NCBI GenBank assembly: GCA_017795105.1
Contig: CP051247.1
Span: 4,806,001 to 4,870,000, forward strand
Origin: Planctomycetaceae bacterium
GTDB taxonomy: Bacteria; Planctomycetota; Planctomycetia; Planctomycetales; Planctomycetaceae
DNA: 64,000 bases
Reading direction: 5' to 3'
Part shown: positions 28,468 to 38,085 of the stretch, piece by piece
Layout: the number at the start of each line of letters is the position of its first letter
How positions within the stretch are numbered: the stretch's first letter is position 1
Translations under genes and position numbers: made by a program
The notes under the pieces: generated by a model
What the model was told of the DNA's origin: nothing
Databases searched by the model: none
The model's input: only the letters and a program-made list of their open reading frames with translations

Positions 28468-30804
28468 ATGGTTGACTCCCGGATTCATACTGGAATTCAA
28501 ACTCACTTTGGAGTTCTGCAACTTCTCTGTGCGGTACTCTTTCTTTACGCTCAGACTGCTGCCTTCGCCGATGACAAATTGATGGAGAAGGGCAAGGCGA
28601 TTTACGCCAAGCAGTGCGCCGACTGTCACGGGGATCGGGGACAGGGAGTGCAGTCGGTTTACGCGGAACCACTGATTGGCGATCTGGCTGTCAGCGAACT
28701 GGCCGACTATATCTCGGCTGCCATGCCGGAAGGGGAGCCGGAGGCTTGTGTGGCGGAAGATGCCGAGGCCGTCGCCGCTTATATTCATGAGGAATTCTAC
28801 TCCATCATCGCCCGGGTACGGAATCAGCCCCCGACGGTCGATTTCTCCCGGCTGACCGTCCGACAGTATCGCAACAGCGTGGCCGATCTGGTGGCCAGCT
28901 TTCAGTGGGGCAATCAGTTCGGCGATGAGCAGGGACTTCAGGGGCGCTACTACAAGTCCCGCAATCGTGGAAAGGACAACATCGCCATCGAGCGAATCGA
29001 TCATGGAATCGATTTCGACTTTGGCGAAGCCGGCCCCGATCCCGAGACGATTAAGGACGAGCAATACGTCATCAACTGGTCCGGCTCGGTGTTCGCTCCC
29101 GAAACCGGGTACTACGAATTCATCGTCGATTCCTCGAACGGTGGTGAACTCTGGATTAACGGTGGTTCGGAACCGCTGATTGACTTTCGCGTCAAATCTG
29201 GCGACCAGACTGAATACCGTAAAGACATCTTTCTGATTGAAGGACGCGCTTATTCGCTGCGTCTCGATCTTAACAAAGCCAAGTCCGACAAAACTGTCGG
29301 CATCAAACTGAAGTGGAAGCCGCCCCACGGTCCGGAACAACTCATTCCCCCGCACGCGCTCTCCAAGGCGACGTTCCCGGAATGGCTGATCGTCGAAACG
29401 AACTTCCCGCCGGATGACAAGAGCGTTGGATACGAACGCGGCGTGCAAGTTTCTCCCGAATGGGATGAAGCGACGACGGCTGCTGCCATTGAAGTCGCCG
29501 ACAAGGTCATGGCTCGACTCGATTCGTTGATCAAAGTTCGCGAGTTCAACGCCGAGACCGAACCGAAGCTGAAACAGTTCTGTGTCGACTTCGCAAGCCG
29601 GGCCTTTCGTCGTCCGCTGTCGGACGAAGTGAAGAAGCTCTATGTCGATCAACACTTTGAGGATGCTCCTGATCTCGCCGTGGCGGTGAAGCGTTCCGTA
29701 CTGCTGACGCTCAAGTCTCCACGGTTTCTGTTCCCCTACATCGGTAGCAGCGAGTTTGACGACTACGACTACGCAGCCTGGATGGCACTGACGTTATGGG
29801 ATTCGATCCCTGATGCCTCACTGTTGAAATCGGCTGCTCAGAAGAAGCTCGTCGACGGGAAAGATCTTCAGTCGCAGGCCGAACGGATGGCCAAAGATAT
29901 GCGGGCCAGATCGAAGGTCCGCGCCTTCTTTCATCAGTGGCTTTACTTCGATCACTTCTCCGAGATGGACAAATCGGACGAAGAACACGCCCAGTTCACG
30001 CCCGAACTGGCCCACGATTTGAAGTCCTCGCTGGAACTTTATCTCAACGATATTTTCTGGTCCGAAGAATCGGACTTCCGCACGTTGCTGCAGGCCGACT
30101 CGATTTTCGTGAATCCTCGAATTGCCGAGTTCTATGGTCTGCCGGAAGTGAAGGGACCGCTCTTCGAGAAAGTATCGTTCGAGCCGGATAAGCGATCAGG
30201 AATCTTGACACATCCTTACATGCTGGCCGGACTGGCCTATGAAGATGCGACCTCCCCGATTCATCGCGGCGTGTTTCTTTCCCGCAGTCTGCTCGGCCGA
30301 TTCCTCAAGCCGCCCCCGATCGCGGTTTCGCCGACGCCGCCAGATCTTGATCCGTCGTTGACAACACGCGAGCGGACGGCCCATCAGACGGCTCCCGTTG
30401 CCTGCAAGTCATGCCACGGTCTGATCAATCATCTCGGGTTCGCATTGGAGAATTTTGATGAGGTTGGTCGATACCGAACGAAGGAAGGCGAGAAAACGAT
30501 TGATTCGTCTGGTTCATACGTTTCCCGCGAGGGCGACGAAACGAAATTCGCTGGAGCCGAAGAGCTGTCGAAGTTCCTGGTCACCAGCGATGAAGCTCAC
30601 CAGGCGTTCATCGAGCAAATGTTCCAGTATCTGACCAAGCAGCCGATTCAAGCCTTCGGCCCAGAAATGCTGAGTCAGTTGCACGACGACTTCCAGAAGA
30701 ACAATTTCAATATGCAGCGTATGCTGGTGCAGATCGCCCTGAAATCGGCTCACCAGCGGCGGCAGGCTCGTCAGGATCAACTGGCGAAAACAGCCGCAAA
30801 CTGA
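28468..30804 (+). CDS. DUF1592/DUF1588-type cytochrome c protein with PA14 domain
   Basis: About 778 residues from the ATG at 28468 (GAGGA upstream) with a signal peptide. The order is: a cytochrome c domain with CADCH near residue 48, a DUF1587-like motif (LTVRQYRNSVADLV), a PA14-like sugar-binding domain (GSVFAPETGYYEFIVDSSNG), DUF1595 (ASRAFRRPLSDEVKKLYVDQ), DUF1592 and DUF1588 (RSGILTHPYMLAGLAYEDAT and SPIHRGVFLSRSLLGRFLKP). A second heme motif CKSCH follows, then DUF1585 at the C-terminus. This is the planctomycetal architecture usually paired with DUF1552, as here. The reaction is unknown; it may be a periplasmic redox enzyme acting on complex carbon. Confidence 0.94.
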   Translation: MVDSRIHTGIQTHFGVLQLLCAVLFLYAQTAAFADDKLMEKGKAIYAKQCADCHGDRGQGVQSVYAEPLIGDLAVSELADYISAAMPEGEPEACVAEDAEAVAAYIHEEFYSIIARVRNQPPTVDFSRLTVRQYRNSVADLVASFQWGNQFGDEQGLQGRYYKSRNRGKDNIAIERIDHGIDFDFGEAGPDPETIKDEQYVINWSGSVFAPETGYYEFIVDSSNGGELWINGGSEPLIDFRVKSGDQTEYRKDIFLIEGRAYSLRLDLNKAKSDKTVGIKLKWKPPHGPEQLIPPHALSKATFPEWLIVETNFPPDDKSVGYERGVQVSPEWDEATTAAAIEVADKVMARLDSLIKVREFNAETEPKLKQFCVDFASRAFRRPLSDEVKKLYVDQHFEDAPDLAVAVKRSVLLTLKSPRFLFPYIGSSEFDDYDYAAWMALTLWDSIPDASLLKSAAQKKLVDGKDLQSQAERMAKDMRARSKVRAFFHQWLYFDHFSEMDKSDEEHAQFTPELAHDLKSSLELYLNDIFWSEESDFRTLLQADSIFVNPRIAEFYGLPEVKGPLFEKVSFEPDKRSGILTHPYMLAGLAYEDATSPIHRGVFLSRSLLGRFLKPPPIAVSPTPPDLDPSLTTRERTAHQTAPVACKSCHGLINHLGFALENFDEVGRYRTKEGEKTIDSSGSYVSREGDETKFAGAEELSKFLVTSDEAHQAFIEQMFQYLTKQPIQAFGPEMLSQLHDDFQKNNFNMQRMLVQIALKSAHQRRQARQDQLAKTAAN

Positions 30805-30871
30805 ACAGAAGGATCCTGGCAAGGTTCCGCACGACTGATCGCGGAACTCCTGTAATCATAGGGAATTCGGC

Positions 30872-30899
30872 TGTTCATTCATCAAAATAGCTGTATAAT
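30872..30899 (+). promoter_or_regulatory. Possible promoter of the DUF1552 gene
   Basis: A perfect TATAAT (30894-30899) has only a weak -35 (TGTTCA at 30872-30877) sixteen bases before it. It would give the DUF1552 gene its own transcript in addition to read-through. Confidence 0.4.
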
Positions 30900-30942
30900 T
30901 GAAAGTGACCCACCTTACTTATCCTGCCTTAGGGATCTTGCC

Positions 30943-32259
30943 ATGACATACAATCTGCAACGCCGTGATTTCGTCAAGCAACTCGGATTGGGCGCACTCT
31001 CCGTGCCGTTTCTGTCAGGGCTGCCGAGCTTGGGATACGCCGGAACTACTGCAAAAAAGCAGCGGATGGTCGTCATCTTCAGCCCAAACGGTGTTGTGCC
31101 TGATCAGTTCTGGCCGGAAGAAGAAGGCGAGAACTTCACGCTGAAGCCAATTCTGCAGCCGCTCGCCCCGTATAAGGACAAAATGCTGCTCCTGCACGGC
31201 GTGAGTGACAAGATCGGCGGAGACGGCGACAGCCACATGCGCGGCATCGGCTGCCTGCTCACCGGAACCGAGCTGTTCCCGGGGAATATCCAGGGTGGTT
31301 CGCACACGCCAGCTGGATGGGCCAGTGGCCTCTCGATTGACCAGGAAATCAAGAATTCCCTGCAGTCGAATCCTGAAACCAGCACGCGTTTCGGTTCGCT
31401 GGAATTCGGTGTCGTTGTGCCGGAACGTGCCGATACCTGGACCCGCATGGTCTATGCCGGGGCCAACAAACCGATCGCGCCGATCGACGATCCGTACAAA
31501 ATGCTGAGTAAGCTGTACGGTCAGATGAAAGATCGTGAAAGCCTGAAGAGCATCCTCGATCCGCTGCAGGCCGACCTGGCGAAGATTCGTTCCATGGTCA
31601 GCTCGGAAGATCGTCAGTTGCTCGAAGAGCAGACCACGTTCGTTCGCGAGATGGAGCAGGAACTGAAGCAGGAAAATCCGGCAGCCGTCGGTCACGCCGT
31701 GCCTCAGCTTGAACTTGGCGTTCGCGATACCAACGAGAACATGCCGAAGATCAGCAAGATGCAGATTGACCTGATGGTCAACAGCTTCAAGTCGGACTTC
31801 GCACGTATTGCCTCGTTGCAGTACACGAACTCGGTTGGTCAGGCAAAGATGACCTGGCTCGGCATCGACGAAGGGCACCACTCCCTGTCGCACGAGCCGG
31901 ACAGCAACACCGAAGCCATGGACAAGCTGACCAAGATCAACACCTGGTACGCCGAGCAGGTTGCTTACCTGTGTAAGAAACTCGCCGAGACCCCGGAACC
32001 GGGTGACAACGGCAGCATGCTCGACCACACCATGGTCATCTGGACCAACGAACTCGGTAAGGGAAGCTCGCACACGCTGAACGATATTCCGTTCGTCATG
32101 ATTGGTGGCGGCATGGGCTACAAGATGGGCCGCTCGTTGAAGCTCGGCCGCGTCGCCCATAACCGTCTCCACCTGGCTCTGGCTCAGAGCTTCGGCCACA
32201 ACCTCAAGACGTTCGGTAACCCCGACTACTGCGGCGAAGGAGCCCTGTCGCTCAGCTAA
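30943..32259 (+). CDS. DUF1552 protein, Tat-exported
   Basis: 438 residues. The N-terminus has a twin-arginine signal (RRDFVKQLGLGALSVPFLSG). The DUF1552 domain follows, with MVVIFSPNGVVPDQFWPEEE and LLLHGVSDKIGGDGDSHMRG. The C-terminal part has alkaline-phosphatase-like traits of the DUF1501/DUF1552 group (TMVIWTNELGKGSSHTLNDI). Tat export implies folding in the cytoplasm, perhaps with a cofactor or metal. The gene follows the DUF1592 gene with 138 bases between. The two families co-occur throughout planctomycetes and probably act together. Confidence 0.95.
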   Translation: MTYNLQRRDFVKQLGLGALSVPFLSGLPSLGYAGTTAKKQRMVVIFSPNGVVPDQFWPEEEGENFTLKPILQPLAPYKDKMLLLHGVSDKIGGDGDSHMRGIGCLLTGTELFPGNIQGGSHTPAGWASGLSIDQEIKNSLQSNPETSTRFGSLEFGVVVPERADTWTRMVYAGANKPIAPIDDPYKMLSKLYGQMKDRESLKSILDPLQADLAKIRSMVSSEDRQLLEEQTTFVREMEQELKQENPAAVGHAVPQLELGVRDTNENMPKISKMQIDLMVNSFKSDFARIASLQYTNSVGQAKMTWLGIDEGHHSLSHEPDSNTEAMDKLTKINTWYAEQVAYLCKKLAETPEPGDNGSMLDHTMVIWTNELGKGSSHTLNDIPFVMIGGGMGYKMGRSLKLGRVAHNRLHLALAQSFGHNLKTFGNPDYCGEGALSLS

Positions 32260-32280
32260 GTCGAACGAGAACGTGAAAAC

Positions 32281-32313
32281 AAAAGCCCACTCTCAACCAG
32301 AGTGGGCTTTTTT
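32281..32313 (+). terminator. Intrinsic terminator of the DUF1592-DUF1552 unit
   Basis: AAAAGCCCACTCT (32281-32293) pairs with AGAGTGGGCTTTT (32299-32311) around a five-base loop and ends in a run of T. Confidence 0.92.
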
Positions 32314-32314
32314 C

Positions 32315-32448
32315 GTAGGGTCCGCTGTGCAGCCGCGGAATGGACGTGAACTTCGCGGTTGATTGTCCGGAGTCACATGGCGAACGCGTTCATAGAAACA
32401 AAGAGTGCGGGCTTTGTTTGCAATACGCGTCCGCACAGCGGGACCTAC
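32315..32448. repeat. Repeat family A, copy 2: MITE-like element
   Basis: The left end GTAGGGTCCGCTGTGCAGCC (32315-32337) and the right end CGCGTCCGCACAGCGGGACC (32426-32448) are imperfect inverted repeats. The element starts two bases after the terminator of the DUF1552 gene. Confidence 0.85.
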
Positions 32449-32466
32449 TGGAGTGGACCTGATGCT

Positions 32467-32655
<189 letters not shown>

Positions 32656-32700
32656 CCTTCGAAGAAGAGGGCGAATCAACGCTATGCTGCCGGAGTGGAC

Positions 32701-33234
32701 TTACTTGTCCCTGGAGCCTTCCCGGCTGCGGCGGTTGCCGGTGTTCTCGTTCTGTTGCTCGGGGAGCTTCTCAATCGTACCCCACATGTGGCCACCACTC
32801 TCGCCATGCTGCCATGTGCCGGCGTAGCGGTCTTCGTAAAAGAGGACGCGGCACGTGAATGTTCCCATGCCGGGAATGGTGAAGTCGGTGAGCGAGACCA
32901 TCGGGGTGTCTCCGGCCCATTCAACCGGGATCAGCAGCGGCACGGTGGCATCGACCTGTCCGTACTTGATGCGAGTCTGAAACATCCACGTCGATTCATT
33001 GACCTTGTTGATCTTGCGAATCTCGTAGCGTTCCGGCTTGTTGTTGCCGTCATTGGCTCCTTCAACCGAGAAGTATCCGACAAGTGCGACGTTGGAAAGC
33101 TGCTCGACGAACGCCTGCTCAGCTTCCTGGCGAGAGACCTTCGGGGACGATTTCCCGTCTTCGGCCAGGCAAATGCCGGCAACGGAGGGAGCGAACAAGC
33201 AGGCAGCGAGCAACAGTGCAGAAAACCTGAACAC
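32701..33234 (-). CDS. Secreted protein, unknown function
   Basis: 177 residues starting at a GTG (33234), chosen because GAGGAG lies seven bases upstream and a signal peptide follows directly (FSALLLAACLFAPSVAGICLA). The mature part is beta-rich (YEIRKINKVNESTWMFQTRI and GTFTCRVLFYEDRYAGTWQH), which hints at a lipocalin-like or DUF1579-like barrel, but no family was recognised. The C-terminus is basic. It is divergent from mazG. Confidence 0.8.
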   Translation of the reverse strand: MFRFSALLLAACLFAPSVAGICLAEDGKSSPKVSRQEAEQAFVEQLSNVALVGYFSVEGANDGNNKPERYEIRKINKVNESTWMFQTRIKYGQVDATVPLLIPVEWAGDTPMVSLTDFTIPGMGTFTCRVLFYEDRYAGTWQHGESGGHMWGTIEKLPEQQNENTGNRRSREGSRDK

Positions 33235-33368
33235 GACTAGACTCCTCGAATCTTCGGAGAATTGGTGCGTTGAGAAGCACGAGCGGACTTCAGTATAGTC
33301 GCGTCTGCTCCGCAAATCATCCTCCGCCAGATTTCAGTGAAACCGGCGGAACTCATACGAGGAATCCT

Positions 33369-34283
33369 ATGACGTCCCCATCCAATCAGTCCATGGGCCA
33401 TCCGCCGGATCAGAGCGAAGTTCAGCAGGAATTCTGGCGGCTCTGCGAAGTAATCGCCCATTTGCGTTCCCCGGAAGGCTGCCCCTGGGATCGCCAGCAG
33501 ACACTGGAGACCATCAAGCCATTCACGCTGGAAGAAACCTACGAACTACTCGAAGCAATCGACTCGGGCGACGATGCGGCGATTGTCGAAGAACTCGGCG
33601 ATGTGCTGCTGCAGGTTGTTCTCGATGCCCAGATCGGAGCCGATGAGGCCCGCTTCAATATTGTCGATGTCGTTCGCGTCCTCCGTGAAAAGATGGTCCG
33701 GCGTCATCCGCATGTCTTTGGCGAGGAATCGGTCGACAATGCCGATCAGGTCAAGCAGACCTGGGACAAGATCAAGCAGGCTGAAGGCAAGCCGAAACGC
33801 GAATCGAAGCTCGACGGTCTTCCCCAGGATTTACCCGCATTAGCCGCAGCTGCTCGCCTGCAGGATAAAGCCGCCCGCGTCGGGTACGATTTTCCGCATC
33901 GCGATATGCTCTTCAGTAAACTTCAGGAAGAACTCGACGAGCTTCGCGACGAACTCTACGAAGCCGATCCTTCCGACGCGATGGAGATCACCATCGATGC
34001 CGAGCACACACTCGATGTTCCGATTGAGGACGAAGCCCGTCGTCAGCGAGCCGAGGAGGAGCTTGGCGATGTGCTGTTCGTGCTGGCGAACATTGCCCGT
34101 CGCTGGAAGCTGAATCCCGAAGAAGCGTTGCGGAAAACCAACGCGAAGTTCAAACGCCGCTTCCGTGCCATTGAAACCGGACTGGCCCGAAACGGCATGT
34201 CGATCGACAAAGCAACTCTCGTCGAGATGGAAGCCCAGTATCAGGCCGAGAAACAACGTGAGAAGCAGGAAAAGGAAGCCTAG
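33369..34283 (+). CDS. mazG: MazG nucleoside triphosphate pyrophosphohydrolase
   Basis: About 304 residues from the ATG at 33369 (GAGGA upstream). There are two MazG domains. The first has CPWDRQQTLETIKPFTLEET and then EEtyELleAI..EElgD. The second has EELDELRDELYE and EEELGDVLFVLANIARRWKL, with an inserted acidic segment between its helices. The family hydrolyses dNTPs/NTPs to the monophosphate and PPi and cleans aberrant nucleotides. The charged C-terminal helix (AEKQREKQEKEA) extends past the usual end. Confidence 0.95.
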   Translation: MTSPSNQSMGHPPDQSEVQQEFWRLCEVIAHLRSPEGCPWDRQQTLETIKPFTLEETYELLEAIDSGDDAAIVEELGDVLLQVVLDAQIGADEARFNIVDVVRVLREKMVRRHPHVFGEESVDNADQVKQTWDKIKQAEGKPKRESKLDGLPQDLPALAAAARLQDKAARVGYDFPHRDMLFSKLQEELDELRDELYEADPSDAMEITIDAEHTLDVPIEDEARRQRAEEELGDVLFVLANIARRWKLNPEEALRKTNAKFKRRFRAIETGLARNGMSIDKATLVEMEAQYQAEKQREKQEKEA

Positions 34284-34303
34284 TCCACTTCAGTGGAGAG
34301 TCT

Positions 34304-34460
34304 GTAGGGGGCGTCTTGACGCACCAATCGGATTGAAGATTCGGGCGCGACCTATTGTTATCGTCTGCAAGAGATCGAATGGGCCTTTGTGGAGTAGTGG
34401 CGACGTTGATTGCGCGGTGACGTTGGCCCGGTGCGTCTAGACGCACCCCACATCTGTGGA
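34304..34460. repeat. Repeat family F: inverted unit with GCGTCTNGACGC core
   Basis: GGGGCGTCTTGACGCACC at the left (from 34307) and GGTGCGTCTAGACGCACCCC at the right (from 34430) enclose about 100 bases without a frame. Each end is itself palindromic. The element lies between mazG and the glycerophosphodiesterase gene. Confidence 0.65.
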
Positions 34461-34483
34461 GTAGATCACGCTTCACACACCAT

Positions 34484-34510
34484 CCCAACCCGAAGCGTCA
34501 GCGAGGGAAG
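34484..34510. repeat. Repeat family B, single half unit
   Basis: CCCAACCCGAAGCGTCAGCG (from 34484), followed by AGGGAAG, matches one arm of family B. No mirrored arm was found nearby. Confidence 0.6.
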
Positions 34511-34609
34511 TCGACGTCGTTCTTAATTCAGCATGGAAGAACAGGTCGGTTGCGGTGCGAGCTTCTAAATCGCCATGCCCGCGCGAAGGTGGGCACGGCA
34601 CCCGAGATG

Positions 34610-35416
34610 TTACTTCCCAATCGCGTCGCGGATGAATTCCGGGCGGTCGGTCGTAATCGAGTCGACGCCAATCTTGCTGAAGTACTTTGCATCGGCCGGA
34701 TCGTTGACAGTCCAGACGTGGTACTCGTAGCCGGCGGTTTTGATTTCGTCGACAAACTTCTGCGTCACCACGGCTCGCTCGGCTTTGGTGTCGACGCCGT
34801 CGCAGTTGAGGCGTTTCAGCGTCGCCAGAACATTAGCAGCCGTCGGCGACCAGGTCTGGTTCTCTTCATTCTGCTTGAAGGACGTCAGCCAGAATGCCTT
34901 GATGTCCGGCATCGCCTCTTTGCATTGAGCGACAACCTCATCATTAAAGCAAATGATCCGCAGGTTCTCGCGAGGCACAGGTGAGTTCTCGAGGACTTTC
35001 GTCAGTGGTTCGACGATTTCCGGCCCACTCTTGAGTTCGATCAGGAAGATCTTGTTCTCAGGCACAATCTTGAGCACATCTTCCAGCAGGGAAATTCGTT
35101 CCCCGGCATAGCGGTCGGCTTTCCAACGTCCGACATCGAGATCTTTCAGCTGGTCGTAGGTCGACTCGGAGACCTTCAATTCGCTGCCAGCCGTCCGTTT
35201 GGTGGTCTTGTCGTGAATGCAGACGATCTTCTGGTCAGCGGTGACGTAGAAGTCCCCCTCAATCGCATCGGCGTTCTGCTCCCAGGCCAGTTCGAAAGCG
35301 GCCAGCGTGTTCTCCGGGGCATCAAACGAAGCCCCGCGATGGGCCACGATCATCTGCGCAAATCCCGAAGCGGGAACCAGGGAGAGAGTCAGCAGAGCAG
35401 TCGACAGAAATTTCAT
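34610..35416 (-). CDS. Glycerophosphodiester phosphodiesterase, exported
   Basis: About 268 residues from the ATG at 35416 with a short signal peptide (LSTALLTLSLVPASGFA). The GDPD hallmarks are clear: MIVAHRGASFDAPENTLAAF (HR and ENT), then AIEGDFYVTADQKIVCIHD with the Glu, Asp and His that bind metal and substrate, and FLIELKSG. It splits glycerophosphodiesters into glycerol-3-phosphate and an alcohol in the periplasm, supplying phosphate and carbon. The start could be four codons earlier (35428). The tRNA gene lies just upstream. Confidence 0.94.
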   Translation of the reverse strand: MKFLSTALLTLSLVPASGFAQMIVAHRGASFDAPENTLAAFELAWEQNADAIEGDFYVTADQKIVCIHDKTTKRTAGSELKVSESTYDQLKDLDVGRWKADRYAGERISLLEDVLKIVPENKIFLIELKSGPEIVEPLTKVLENSPVPRENLRIICFNDEVVAQCKEAMPDIKAFWLTSFKQNEENQTWSPTAANVLATLKRLNCDGVDTKAERAVVTQKFVDEIKTAGYEYHVWTVNDPADAKYFSKIGVDSITTDRPEFIRDAIGK

Positions 35417-35444
35417 CAGGCAGGCCATTCCAAGAGGAAGAAAG

Positions 35445-35518
<74 letters not shown>

Positions 35519-35590
35519 TGAACAGACTTTCCGAAAAGCAGGGGTGATCGTACTTGTGAACAAGGAGAATCTCAACTCTCGTCGTTAACC

Positions 35591-36895
35591 TTAACGGACA
35601 GAGAGATCGACGCAGACGATTTCCTTGTCGTTTCGGATGAACGCGCACTTGTCGGCATATGCCGGAGCACTCCACACGACATCGCGACCAAATGCGAGGT
35701 TCGTCGATTCAATGACTTTCATGGAATCGACTTCGTCGTAACCCTCCCGAGACAGCCGGGCAATGATGAGTTCTCCCTGCTCGTTGAACAGGAAGAAACG
35801 GTCTTCGTTCTTCACAATGAACGCCGTGCCCGAATTCACGGGGCGGGACATGTTCAAGGGCTCGGTCGACTGCCAGATTCGTTCGCCTGTCAGCAGGTCG
35901 AGGCAGAGCATCTGGCCACTCTGGTCGAAGCCGATCAGCGTTTTGTCGTCGGTCAGAAACGGTTGCACGTTGACCGGGCTCATGGCCAGACGCGGCTGAT
36001 CGCGCCAAACCGTTGTCGCGGTCGGCTCGTCTGTTCCGAGTTCGACGAGCAGGTTCTTGTTGTTGAAGCCGCCGACATAAATATGGTTTCCGGCGTGAAC
36101 GGGGGTCATGATGATCGAGCCATTGTTGGCCTGATAGGGAGCCGTCCAGTATTCTTTCCCGGTCGCGGGATCAAGACCGGACAACCCTTCCGGGTAGGCG
36201 ACAATCAGTTGTCGCTTGCCGCCCGCCTGAATAATTCGCGGCGGAGCGTAGCCCTGTTCCTTCGATGTCAGCGATCGCCAGACTTCTTCCCCGGTTTTCA
36301 GATCGAGCGCAACGACCAGGCTCCCTGGACCGCCGGCGAGCGTAATCAGCGTGTCTCCTTCGATGAGCGGATGAGCCGCATATCCCCAAAGCGGTGTCTT
36401 CGTGGCATATTCGACCGGGAGATTCTTCGACCAGACAACGTCACCCGACTCGGCATTGAAGCAGATCAGATTGCCTTCGCCGCCGAGCGTGTAAACATGG
36501 CCGCCATGCACGTTCGGCGTACAACGCGGACCCGCCGGGTAAGACATGGTGTACTGCACCGGATATTGGTGCTTCCAGAGTTCCTTTCCGGTCGTCTGGT
36601 CGAGGCACATCACCCGTTCGATGCCGGTGAAAAGCTCACGTTCGAAGTTGGAAACCTTGACATCGTCCTTCGTGACGTAGTCGGTGACGTAAACCCGGCC
36701 GTTCGCAATCGACGGGCCTGCATAGCCGCCGGCAATGGGGGTCTTCCAGAGGTAGCGAGGCTCGTCGCCGAACTCTTCAACAATTCCCGTTTCCCGCCAG
36801 ATATTATCCCGCTTCGGGCCCATCCACTGGGGCCAGTCCTCGGCGAAGGTGGTGGAAGTGGCGAGCAGAACGAGCAGCAATGTGGTCCATTTCAT
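35591..36895 (-). CDS. PQQ-like beta-propeller repeat protein, exported
   Basis: About 434 residues from the ATG at 36895 with a signal peptide (TTLLLVLLATSTTFA). It opens with DWPQWMGPKRDNIW, the usual start of the planctomycetal PQQ_2 outer-membrane-type propeller family, and shows repeated blade motifs such as GRVYVTDYVTKDD, GHVYTLGGEGNLICFNAESG and VALDLKTGEEVWRSL. There is no dehydrogenase catalytic loop with the vicinal Cys pair, so it is more likely a scaffold or binding protein than an active quinoprotein. Confidence 0.92.
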   Translation of the reverse strand: MKWTTLLLVLLATSTTFAEDWPQWMGPKRDNIWRETGIVEEFGDEPRYLWKTPIAGGYAGPSIANGRVYVTDYVTKDDVKVSNFERELFTGIERVMCLDQTTGKELWKHQYPVQYTMSYPAGPRCTPNVHGGHVYTLGGEGNLICFNAESGDVVWSKNLPVEYATKTPLWGYAAHPLIEGDTLITLAGGPGSLVVALDLKTGEEVWRSLTSKEQGYAPPRIIQAGGKRQLIVAYPEGLSGLDPATGKEYWTAPYQANNGSIIMTPVHAGNHIYVGGFNNKNLLVELGTDEPTATTVWRDQPRLAMSPVNVQPFLTDDKTLIGFDQSGQMLCLDLLTGERIWQSTEPLNMSRPVNSGTAFIVKNEDRFFLFNEQGELIIARLSREGYDEVDSMKVIESTNLAFGRDVVWSAPAYADKCAFIRNDKEIVCVDLSVR

Positions 36896-37114
36896 CGGGC
36901 AACTCCATCGGGTGGGCAATTCCAGGTGAGGCGGGCGAACAAAGCGCTGCCCGAAGTTTACCCGGCAGTCCGGCTCCACGGAACTCTACCGCTGACATCG
37001 TTCCCGTCGGAACCGGTGGAAATTGCCAGACATATCCTGCAGAATCGATGCGAACATTTCTCCGGCTGCTTTGGCAGGCCGGCTCTCACTGGAAGCACTC
37101 TCCGAGGATGACTC

Positions 37115-37870
37115 ATGAAATTCGTCATTGCATTAAGCGTACTGTGTCTGTCGCTGGGATCTGTCGCGGTTGCGGGGGAGCAGAATGAACTCACCGCCAA
37201 AGAAAAGCAGCAGGGATTCCGACAGTTGTTCGATGGCGACAATCTGGATGGCTGGCAGCACTCCGGCAACTGGAAAGTCGAAGACGGAGTGATTACCCGC
37301 TCCGGCAAAGGGGGCAGCCTCGTGTATCAGAAGGAATCGGTCCCCGATGACTTTGAGCTGCGGTTCGAATGGAAGGTCGGTCCGAAGAGCAATTCCGGCG
37401 TCTACTATCGTCCGACGCAGTACGAGTACCAGATTCTCGACAACTCCCGACATGCCGACGGCGAGAATCCGCGAACAAGTGCGGCTTCCGTCTACTTCTG
37501 CATGGCTCCCTCGAAAGACGCCACGAAACCGGTTGGCGAATGGAATACCGGTCGCATCGTCTGTAAGGGAACCGTAATTCAACACTGGTTGAATGGCGAA
37601 AAGGTCATCGACTTCGACTACACCGATCCGAAATGGGCCTGGAACGTCGAACTGCTCAAGCGTCGCGGCGGCGATCTCACGGCTCGCGGCGCAAAGCTGT
37701 CCCTGCAGGACCACGGCGATCCGGTCTGGTACCGCAACATCCGCATGCGGGAAATCCCCGCCGATGAAGAAGTGAAAGCGGGCGATTTCACCCCGGCCGA
37801 GATCCCGGAAAACGTTCTCGACAAAGAACGCAAGAAGATCGAAGCCATCGAAGCCCGCCGCAAAAAGTAG
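37115..37870 (+). CDS. DUF1080 (3-keto-disaccharide hydrolase-like) protein
   Basis: 251 residues with a signal peptide (IALSVLCLSLGSVAVA). The DUF1080 jelly-roll motifs are visible: FRQLFDGDNLDGWQHSGNWK, then GSLVYQKESVPDDFELRFEW and NSGVYYRPTQYEYQILDN. The Pfam family is now called 3-keto-disaccharide hydrolase and is rich in planctomycetes. GAGGA precedes the ATG. The C-terminus (DKERKKIEAIEARRKK) is a charged helix. Its TAG stop codon lies within the left end of a family A repeat, so the C-terminus may have been redefined by insertion. Confidence 0.94.
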   Translation: MKFVIALSVLCLSLGSVAVAGEQNELTAKEKQQGFRQLFDGDNLDGWQHSGNWKVEDGVITRSGKGGSLVYQKESVPDDFELRFEWKVGPKSNSGVYYRPTQYEYQILDNSRHADGENPRTSAASVYFCMAPSKDATKPVGEWNTGRIVCKGTVIQHWLNGEKVIDFDYTDPKWAWNVELLKRRGGDLTARGAKLSLQDHGDPVWYRNIRMREIPADEEVKAGDFTPAEIPENVLDKERKKIEAIEARRKK

Positions 37871-38023
37871 GGTCCACAGTGCCGACGCCATCGGCAGGTG
37901 GCTGTGAGAACGGCGTGGAATTGCTGGAGTGTGGTTTGCAATCGGACGTTGCAAAACCAATTGGAGCAGAGTGACCTTTTCAGCGCCCGGGAGTCCATTC
38001 CGCGTCCACACAGCGGACCCTAC
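37867..38023. repeat. Repeat family A, copy 3, overlapping a stop codon
   Basis: The left end GTAGGGTCCACAGTGCCGAC (37867-37889) and the right end CGCGTCCACACAGCGGACCC (38001-38023) are imperfect inverted repeats. The TAG at 37868-37870 ends the DUF1080 gene. At 157 bases this copy is longer than the others. Confidence 0.8.
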
Positions 38024-38047
38024 TGGAGTGGACTCTGTCGGTGGCGG

Positions 38048-38085
<38 letters not shown>

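Noticed and set aside
28312..29655. Minus-strand open frame opposite the DUF1592 gene
   Set aside because: Antisense shadow; it runs across the promoter and lacks known motifs.
35591..36895. Active PQQ-dependent dehydrogenase
   Set aside because: Only propeller motifs are visible; the vicinal Cys pair and catalytic Asp region of quinoprotein dehydrogenases were not found.
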